From assembly GCF_003144245.1 (NCBI RefSeq), contig NW_020289985.1, positions 62,001 through 126,000 on the forward strand: a DNA stretch of 64,000 bases, given 5' to 3'. Under the pieces are notes generated by a model, which did not search any database, had not been told where the DNA came from, and worked only from the letters and a program-made list of their open reading frames with translations. This document shows positions 56,818 through 64,000 of the stretch, one piece after another. The position numbers were made by a program, and so were the translations under genes. Source of the stretch: Jaminaea rosea (lineage: Eukaryota > Basidiomycota > Exobasidiomycetes > Microstromatales). How positions within the stretch are numbered: the first letter of the stretch is position 1; every line of letters begins with the position of its first letter.

Positions 56818-59800
56818 GGCGCGAGGGCAGTGGAGGCGTGGGGGATTCGCCTTGATGTCGTACATCCCGCGAGCCATCGATGGCACGCAAACGACTCTGT
56901 CTCACTCTCTTTGCTCTCTCGATATAATATGCCATCCTGTCAACGAGCTCGCCCGGCTGCGGCTAATGCTGTACGAGCCGATTGCCTCAAGCGCATACGC
57001 AGCTCTCCCTCCGATCCTCCGGCTTGCTTCTGGCTCGTTCTTCTTCGCTTCTTGTACCTCGAGGTACCGTGTCTCGCGTGGTGGTGATCACAAGAGCGCC
57101 TAGGACGCGGCATTAGTGATCCACGGCGGCGCGACTGCCTTGGCGCCAAGGGTTGCAGCAAGCTTAGAGCTTCCAGAGGCACCAGAGGCACCGATGCGAT
57201 CAAGAGACGCTACCATGGCTCAGCATTGACTTGGCGCGGGTACCAAGGAAAGCGATGCCTGGGCGGCTTCGCGCTCTTTTGACTTCTGAGCTAGTCATTC
57301 AATGGGCCCCGATCGTCGTGTGGGGTCGTGACGCAAGCTCAGTAGCGGTGACGGGAATGACAATGTGAGCATGCGCTGCACACACAAAGAGATCACACAC
57401 GCGATATAGTAGCTGACCGATCAAGCAAACAAAGGTAAATGCAGGGCCAAGCACTAGCGCCGCCGTACCTCGCATTCTAAGAAAGCTTCCCTGTCTGCGG
57501 GTCTGACGACTCACGACTCGCGATGACGCTGGTCAAGATCGCGAATAAAGTCGAGCTTGTCATCAGCATTTGTAAGCCGTTACGTACGCTGCCGCAAGAG
57601 CCCGCGGCCTGATCGCTACCACCGAGCTTCGAGCAAGGTACGGCCTGAATGGGCCGCACCCGCAGCCGATCATTATTCCGATCGCCACTGACTGGCTTTA
57701 CGAGCGTTTCTCCAAGCTCAACGAGATGTTCTACCCCCCACCTGCTAAGCCCGGCAGCGGCTGAGTCCGGCTGATTATGGATTCCCGTCGCGTCGCACCC
57801 AGGGTCCTCAAGAGGCCCCTTGCGTGGTACGGTGCCGAACCTTAACCCACAGACGCCGCGAGCTCGGCAGACGGGTAGGCGACGGCGACAAGCAAGGAGA
57901 TTCCAATGCAAAGGGGTTTAGTGATGTTCGATCCTCTTCGATTTTTTTCGTGCTCAGCTCTCCATGTTACAGCGGGCGACAATGATGCCGAGAGGGAGGG
58001 AAGATTGAGGGCGTGAGACGGCCATGACATCGCTGCATGCAAGGAGCATTAAGTCCTAGTCACTGCAATGCACGGAGGCCTGCTCATTAACATCCAGGGC
58101 AATGTGCTTAGGCAGGGCGCAAAGCTTGCTTGTTGGCATGCCATCGTCACCGCCGCCCTTGGCGAAGAGTGAGCGCGCCGATGAGCGCATTAGCATCTGT
58201 CAGCTTGATAGGACGCTAGCTTTGAACGTCGACCATGATCATTCAATGACTTGGCAGGCTCGGTATTCGTGGCGTCCTTGCCACTCTGACACGCTCCAGA
58301 CAGGTGACCTACGCCACGTCAGCAACAGCGCCACGAATGTCTCCCCAAGTTTCAGCGTCAAGTCTCACCTTACATCGCGCTGGCTCGACGTGATTCATAG
58401 GAGAACCGCGACGCGTCGAAGGAGAAGCGTGGGACAAAGTGCGCTGCGTCGCCCGCGATCGAGATGAAGTGCCGCGTCAGCGTGCAGGCCAAGGCGGTCT
58501 CTGCTCCACGACTCGTCTTCCACGCACATCGTCTGCGCCGGCCCGTCTGCACTGCTGCTTCGATCCTTGGTGCGATCTTGCTCCTCGTCCTCGATCGCGA
58601 CCTCGATGTCTGGGGGAGTCACGGGCGGTGTATGTGATGAGAAAGGAGATTTCGTCGCAATGGCAATGAATCCTCAATCTTGCCTTTGTTACCATCGCTC
58701 CGTCCCGCCCCCGACCATCACCGTCTTTTCCTCACTGCTACTGCTTGCATTCCTACGGACTCACAGCTTTTCTCTCGTCGCGGCCCCTTGCCCGCCTACG
58801 GCTCCTTTGCAATCGCCCGCACCCGCAAACGTACCCGCAAGCGCAACTTCACTTGCGCCCGCTCCTCAGTCCGACGAAGCCCTTGCTTGTACGACTCGCC
58901 ACTACCAAGACCGCACCGCTTGCTCTGCATTGCTCTTCATCATCGCTTCCGCCATCGTCTAGGCCCATCGTCGCCTCACCTTCTTCTAGCTCAGACGGTG
59001 GTCTCTGGTAGCTCGTCGCGCTCGTCCAACTCCCTTTGCGCACACATTGCTCAACGACTCTAAGGTCGACGGATAGCTAGCTGCATCCGGCGTCAAACGC
59101 TCACGCCTCGATTTCGACGGACCCCAGGGTCCAAGCTGCAAGCGAGCGAGGAAGACAAGCGCGCAAAGCCAAGCGCGCGAAGCCAGTCTCTCTCTCTTCC
59201 GCCCCAGCCGCCCACGGCCAAGTTTTCTTGGTGAGTTCCCGCGCTCTCGTGCCCTTTTCTGGTTGCGTCCAAGCTGCGTTCAAAGTCCGAAACATCCGCT
59301 ACCACGTCGGCGACGAGAGGCGCTCCAAGTCGAAGTCTTGCTCTCGATCTGCTCTCGATCCAATTAGGCAGGCCAGGCTCCGCCTTGCTGTCAATGGGTC
59401 AGCAAGCAGCGTCAGCGGGCCCTTTCGCTTCGTCCTTTCGCATCAGGGTCGTCGCCGGTCAGGGTTTTCTGCCCGTTGGTGCGCTCTGATCCCCGTCTCT
59501 CGACAGCGACGTCGACGTCCGCGCCGACGACTGAGATGGCCGCATTTTGCTCTCGCCCCCACCAATCCACCCACGCTTGCAGTCGTCCTCATCGTCGTCG
59601 ACGACGCATCTGTCCTCCTCACCACCACCCACGATTACCACCACACGAGGCGTCTGCTTCGACCCCGCATCGACGCACGCACGCACGCACACACACACAC
59701 ACACATTCCCTTGCTTCTCATCTCGCCTCGTTCCTAATCCGTATCGGCTCGCGATCCACGTCGTCGTCGCCGCCGCCCGCTGCCCGCCGCCCGCCCTTCT

Positions 59801-60016
59801 TTGTGGCGTTGCTTTGCGTACCACGATCTTGGTCGCTCGCGTCGCTCGCGCTGCTGCTATAAGGACGAAGAGATCTCGATCAGTCAACAGAAATGTCTCG
59901 ATCCCAATAACGACTCTAAATCCTCGACGATACCATCGCGCATCCTCGTCTTTGCTTGCTCACACCTGCACACCTGCTCGTGCTCCCCATCAGCCGCTCG
60001 ACGCTCGCCGCTCGCC
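56818..60016. other. Gene-poor region, 3.2 kb
   Basis: No gene that I can support. Features seen: an overlapping pair of frames at about 57477-57911 (minus, 144 codons) and about 57584-57764 (plus, ending '..ATDWLYERFSKLNEMFY'); a minus frame at 58622-58395 starting 'MTPPDIEVAIEDEEQD'; an A/T-richer stretch around 57900-58100; and, near the right end, an ACGC/AC microsatellite (about 59674-59704). The last 600 bp are C/T-rich and probably hold the promoter and long 5' leader of the kinase gene. Confidence 0.45.
59674..59704 (+). repeat. Compound (CGCA)n(CA)n microsatellite
   Basis: Several CGCA units are followed by about eight CA units, 310 bp upstream of the kinase ATG, in the presumed 5' leader or promoter. 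Confidence 0.85.
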
Positions 60017-62032
60017 ATGGCCCCTCACGCCGACGCTCCTGGCCCTCACAAGAATCTCATCGGCCACCGCATCGCCGATGGGCGTCTGGAGTTGGTCTCG
60101 GTGCTGGGTCTGGGCGCATACGGTGTCGTCTACTTGGCTCGTGATCTCCATCATCCTGCCCAACAAGACCGACCATTCGCTGCTTCATCATCCTCTGGCA
60201 TTCCTCGATCGTTGGCAGCGTCCAACGGTGGCTCCGCTGCCACGGGCTTCTACGCCGTCAAGTGCCTCTCCAAACAAGGTCTCGATGCTCGTCAACGCTC
60301 CTTCCAGCGCCGCGAAATCATGCTCCACACCATTGCATCCAATCACCCATCAGTCGTCACTCTGCACCGCGTCATCGATGCGCCCGAGGATCCCTGCGTT
60401 TATGTCATTCTCGACTACTGCCCCGACGGTGACCTCTTCAGCATGATCACCGAGCACCAGCGCTACCTCGTACCGGCACCAGAGACGTACGCTCAGCTCG
60501 AGGAGGCGGCCATCGAGCAAGCACACGCAGCCAAGATTGACGCCGATCTCTATCTGGCCAAGCACCGCGACGCACTCAAGATGCGAGCCCTTGAGAACGC
60601 GGAGCTCTACCTCTCGGAGCGTGCAGCGATGGACTCCCTCATCAAGTCCGTCTTCTGCCAGATCCTCGACGCCGTAGAATTCTGCCACTCGTACGGCATT
60701 TACCACCGTGACCTCAAGCCAGAGAACATCCTCTGCCTCCAAGGCGGCAACAAGGTCGTCCTTGCCGACTTTGGTCTAGCTACTGGGGAGAAGTCTTCGA
60801 CCGACTTTGGGTGCGGCTCAACTTTCTACATGGGGCCCGAATGCCAAGGAGGCATCACTAGCCGTCTCAGCGAGTACAGCACAGCAGCCAATGACGTGTG
60901 GTCGCTGGGCGTCATCCTCGTCAACCTCATCTGTGGGCGCAATCCATGGAAACAAGCTTGCACCGCAGACGAGACGTTCCGCGAGTATCTCCGTCGCCCC
61001 GACTTTCTCATGGACATCCTTCCCATCTCAGAAGAGGCCAACGCCATACTCAAGCGCATCTTCACCGTCCGAGCAGACTGGCGCATCAACACGCGCGACC
61101 TGCGCAAGCTCATCCACCAAGTCCGTCACTTCACCGTGACCGACGACGAAATGAGGGCGAGGGAGCACAGGAACCGAATCGCGCTCGCACAGGCAAAGGC
61201 GGCCCACAAGAGTGCGGCGCGTACGCTCGCAGATCGCCGCTTTGCTCAGCAGCAAGAGGACCAGCGCCGGGCTGCGGAGCAGCGCTCTCTTGCTCACCAA
61301 GGGCAGCAGTCTCACACTCACAGCCGCCGCCACGTCACGCACGACGCTCAGCAGCGATCGCCTCAGCCTTACCACAACGCGCTCTACGCCGAGGCCTACG
61401 ACGATGCGCCCGATAGCGAGGGCTCGACGGACGAGGAGGGTGACGACGAAGTCTACTACGACGAGGAGGATGGCGAGGAGGACGATGGCACCGCGTGGAG
61501 CGACGAACGATCCACCTCATCGCGCAATTGGATGCACGCCCGCCTTCAAGACCAGCACGAGTATTCTTCGCACTCCAGCGGCAGCACGGGTGCCTCTTCC
61601 TCCTCCTCGAGCGTCCCTACTAGTCCCGAGTCAGCCACCGCCTCTGCCGTGGCCATCTCTGCGCGCAAGTCACAGCACAACGCCAGCCCTCTCCGCCAGC
61701 AGCGCCGACGCGAGACTACGGATGAGACGGCCACTCCGGCCTCGTCATCGTACGACGAGGGCAACCTGTCCGGGAGTAGCGTCAGTGGGGATGAGTCGAC
61801 GAGCTCGAGACGCAGCTCCTTCTCGTACACCGGCCTGCCACCCACGCCGCGCTTCACCACTCAGCCCACGTTCTTGGATGCTGGCGGGGAGCAGTCAGAG
61901 ATGATCGACGATGCCGACGTTCAGCAGAGGTTGAGTGCACTCGCTCTCCGCGCCAAGAAGGCTCCGGTCACGCCGGCGACACCGCAGCAGGGAAACGACC
62001 GCCGTCACCACCAGCAGGCCATCTACGGATGA
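60017..62032 (+). CDS. RAN1/VHS1-type serine/threonine protein kinase
   Basis: Single exon, 671 aa from the ATG at 60017 (CTCGCCATGG). The frame is open further upstream, but that sequence is leader-like. The kinase domain fills residues about 15-370: 'ELVSVLGLGAYGVVYLARD' (P-loop), 'YAVKCLSKQ' (Lys82), 'IYHRDLKPENIL' (Asp232), 'LADFGLATG' (Asp251), 'STFYMGPECQGG', 'DVWSLGVILVNLICGRNPW' and 'RINTRDLRKLIHQV'. 'GHRIADGRLELVSVLGLGAYG' and the missing canonical APE are typical of the Ran1/Pat1-Vhs1-Ksp1 group, which controls the choice between growth and meiosis or nutrient response. A Glu/Ala/Lys-rich insert of roughly 60 residues separates the 'DLFSMITEHQ' region from 'SVFCQILDAVEFCHS'. The last 300 residues are Gln/His/Ser-rich and disordered. 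Confidence 0.88.
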   Translation: MAPHADAPGPHKNLIGHRIADGRLELVSVLGLGAYGVVYLARDLHHPAQQDRPFAASSSSGIPRSLAASNGGSAATGFYAVKCLSKQGLDARQRSFQRREIMLHTIASNHPSVVTLHRVIDAPEDPCVYVILDYCPDGDLFSMITEHQRYLVPAPETYAQLEEAAIEQAHAAKIDADLYLAKHRDALKMRALENAELYLSERAAMDSLIKSVFCQILDAVEFCHSYGIYHRDLKPENILCLQGGNKVVLADFGLATGEKSSTDFGCGSTFYMGPECQGGITSRLSEYSTAANDVWSLGVILVNLICGRNPWKQACTADETFREYLRRPDFLMDILPISEEANAILKRIFTVRADWRINTRDLRKLIHQVRHFTVTDDEMRAREHRNRIALAQAKAAHKSAARTLADRRFAQQQEDQRRAAEQRSLAHQGQQSHTHSRRHVTHDAQQRSPQPYHNALYAEAYDDAPDSEGSTDEEGDDEVYYDEEDGEEDDGTAWSDERSTSSRNWMHARLQDQHEYSSHSSGSTGASSSSSSVPTSPESATASAVAISARKSQHNASPLRQQRRRETTDETATPASSSYDEGNLSGSSVSGDESTSSRRSSFSYTGLPPTPRFTTQPTFLDAGGEQSEMIDDADVQQRLSALALRAKKAPVTPATPQQGNDRRHHQQAIYG

Positions 62033-63122
62033 GCAGCACGGTTCTACCACAGGCTCGACTACTTTGTATCATTATCCACAGCGCGGTCACCTCACCTTCG
62101 GCCCTATCCACTTGCGAAACACCACCTCGACATTGCTCCGCCGCACCGCAGCGCATCGCTCCAGCCCATACTACGTCGTCACCGCCGCCGCCCACATTCC
62201 CGCCATGGACAGGGCGGAAAGAACAGTTGTCCCCCTCCCCACGCTCCCTGCCACTCCCACATTGCTTGCTTGCTAGCAGCCTGACCGAGCCATCCCATCC
62301 CCGCATCACGCGGTGAATGGCAGCTCCGTGTCTCAAGGCGCGCGCGCGGCTCCTTCGTCTCTCGTTTGCCTCCTTCTTTTCGTGGTCGCTCCATATAGCT
62401 CTTACTACTTTGGTCGTGCGGCCCCGCTCTCCCTGTTCGTATGAATACCCCCGCACTTCTATGTTATAATTAGCAACATGCGACTGCGCAATACACTGAG
62501 ATATTGAGTTCCCGTGAGACCGAGAAAGCAAGATGGGCAGGCAGCTTGAACCGTAGACGCGAGCACAGAGGCAGAGAGACCGTGGCGCTGAGCTGAGTGG
62601 GTGGGCGTGGGCGCTGCGTGATCGTGGCGCCTTTTTGGGTTTCCGGAACCTTATGCAGGGCTTCAATAATCGCCCGTAGCCCTCTCCCACGCCTGTACCA
62701 ATCCCGCTTCTTGACCCGCTTTCCCCCCTTAAAGGCTTGAGAGGGTCCGAAGAATGCCATTGAGGCTGCCTGCCCATTCCAGCAGTAAGGCTAGGTGGAG
62801 CTAGGCGTGGCGGCTTAGCCTTGAACAGATATGAAGCCGATACCCATCGGGATGCCCTCGCCGTCACGTCTGGCCGGATACAGGCGAGCGAGGCCGTCTT
62901 TCGCCTGCCCACTTGTCTGCTGCTGGGCAACCGCGACGAAGTCATGTAGCTTCTTCTTAAGAGATCCGGCTCAGCCTAAGCTCATCTCCCTTGCGGACAA
63001 CGGCATCCTGGATGAGCGACAGTGAAGGAGACCATGGGATCCGGCTGGGATGGCGCAGAGGGCATTTCGCTGCTCTCAAGTAAAAGGTGCAAAGACCCTG
63101 CCTGCGAAGCGCAAAGTGTCTC
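62033..63122. other. Convergent intergenic region, 1.09 kb
   Basis: This is 3' flank of the kinase (plus) and of VPS25 (minus). A 325-codon minus-strand frame (62945-61968) crosses it and overlaps the kinase 3' end antisense; its Arg/Gly/Ser composition does not look coding. No RNA gene is seen. Confidence 0.5.
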
Positions 63123-63871
63123 TCACGAGAACTTGACACCCTCCATCCCTTCTCCTCTCTCGGACCCAGAGAAAATCTGCGCCTGGCCCTTTGCTACGAG
63201 CGTTTCGAGTGCGAGGCGAAGCAGCTGCGGCGGTAGATTGGCGAATTCTGTGCGGCAGTCGAGGATCCAGTCGTCAGCAATGGATCGTACAGCGACTTTT
63301 GCAGTGCCTGGCCGCCCTTGGTGCGCACTACGCCAGGCTCGCTGCACTCACCCTGGTCCTCGACGAGGTCTCCCTCGGTGAGCTCAAAGAAGGTCATGAT
63401 GCTCTTGTCCTGGCCTGTAGCTACAATCCAGTCTCGGATGAGGCGGCCCCACTCGTCTGGCCTACGCCAAAGAATCAATGCCCTCTTTGCCGCCTGTTGC
63501 TGCGTCTTCCCCTTCTCTTGACCCTGACCCTGCCCTTCCCAAACAGCCCTACCCTGCTCCACGAGAAAGAGCAGCACCCTTGCCCTCCCTTGCGCATCTA
63601 AAGATCGCCCAATGGCCGGATTGCTCCACAGCCTGCCGTGCGATGCTGCATCGTCTGCGTCGAGATAGAAGGTGCGCGTCGACTTGCAGTAAGATTGAAC
63701 GAGCGAAGACCAAGCAGTCAGCTGCGTCTTGAGGGTTGCCGGATTGGGTTGAAGAGTGAAGAATGGGGGAAAGGAGAAGAGGGTGGGTGGAAAGCCTGCT
63801 GCAGCCGTCCCTCCAGAGGCGGAGCTGCCTCCGAGCACGCTGAAGGGAGGTTGAGGTGATGCAGTGGACAT
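63123..63871 (-). CDS. VPS25: ESCRT-II subunit VPS25
   Basis: Exons 63871-63352 and 63247-63123 join in phase 1 across a 104-nt GT-AG intron (214 aa). VPS25 is the paired winged-helix subunit of ESCRT-II that links to ESCRT-III (VPS20) during cargo sorting into multivesicular bodies. 'FPPFFTLQPNPATLKTQLTAWSSLV' is the family signature (PPxY-like arm). 'LILWRRPDEWGRLIRDWI' and 'MTFFELTEGD' belong to the first and second winged helices, and after the splice 'EFANLPPQLLRLALETLVAKGQA' and 'EGVKFS' close the second one. The start at 63871 ('MSTASPQPPFSVLGG') was preferred because the 35 upstream codons overlap the divergent gene. A Gln/Gly/Lys-rich insert makes it slightly longer than usual. Confidence 0.95.
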
Positions 63872-63905
63872 CAATGGAGAGGATAGATGGATGAGGAGGA
63901 AAGGA

Positions 63906-64000
63906 TGGAGCAGCAATCTCGCCTCAACCAACAATGCAGCGTCTCGCCGCAACGTCTTGCCGCCGTCCGTGCGCACCTCGTCGTCGTCCCGCGCACGTGG
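63906..64000 (+). CDS. Start of a gene with an N-terminal PTS2-like peroxisomal signal (3' partial)
   Basis: From the ATG at 63906 the frame stays open to the window end (31 complete codons plus). It reads 'MEQQSRLNQQCSVSPQRL' and continues 'AAVRAHLVVV'. Residues RLAAVRAHL fit the PTS2 consensus R-L-x5-H-L, and the layout 'QRL..VRAHL' close to the N-terminus recalls fungal peroxisomal 3-ketoacyl-CoA thiolases. Too little sequence remains to assign a product, and the frame may enter an intron. The start codon lies only 34 bp from the VPS25 start on the other strand. Confidence 0.4.

Noticed and set aside
59228-60446. Plus-strand frames of 169 and 299 codons before and inside the kinase gene
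   Set aside because: They are in other frames than the kinase, cross its start and consist of Ser/Pro/His-rich low-complexity sequence from the leader region.
61968-62945. 325-codon minus-strand frame at the kinase 3' flank
   Set aside because: It overlaps the kinase coding end antisense, is Arg/Ser/Gly-rich without pattern, and has no plausible homologous block.

Overview
This window looks like nuclear DNA of a basidiomycete fungus, most likely a smut relative (Ustilaginomycotina). The sequence is GC-rich and genes are close together on both strands. Most proteins are intact single-exon genes or are cut by a few 50-110 nt GT-AG introns. The recognisable proteins are ordinary fungal housekeeping proteins, plus a DUF6533-type membrane protein typical of basidiomycetes. 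No bacterial operons, rRNA, tRNA, CRISPR array, recognisable transposon or virus-derived element was seen.

Left part (1-16.8 kb): the 3' part of a POT1-like telomere protein; a multi-spanning DUF6533-type membrane protein; chaperonin subunit CCT7; the ER-exit GEF SEC12, divergent from the very large cyclosome subunit APC1.

17.3-33.6 kb: a broken copy of an unknown gene family (copy A); a secreted purple-acid-type phosphatase; two hypothetical proteins (one with a clean TATA box, one tail-anchored); mitochondrial translation initiation factor IF-2 (IFM1), divergent from an RRN5-like Pol I factor.

33.7-49 kb: two tandem RING-variant membrane E3 ligase genes that share promoter and 3' elements, the first with an in-frame TGA; the Rho GEF CDC24; protein disulfide isomerase; a five-exon SDR oxidoreductase; and a GAPDH gene cut into nine exons, two of them only 11 and 12 nt long.

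49.9-54.2 kb: three more members of the copy-A family on the minus strand, in the order N-terminal half (D), longest copy (C), C-terminal half (B). They share intron positions, and each carries its own frame break. I recognise no known domain in them; this cluster is the most novel item in the window.

55.3-64 kb: oligosaccharyltransferase subunit WBP1/OST48; a 3.2 kb gene-poor stretch; a RAN1/VHS1-type protein kinase; ESCRT-II subunit VPS25; and, 34 bp away and divergent, the first 32 codons of a protein with an N-terminal PTS2-like peroxisomal signal. Several genes serve the secretory pathway (SEC12, PDI, WBP1, the phosphatase), but nothing suggests co-regulated clustering beyond the tandem duplicates.
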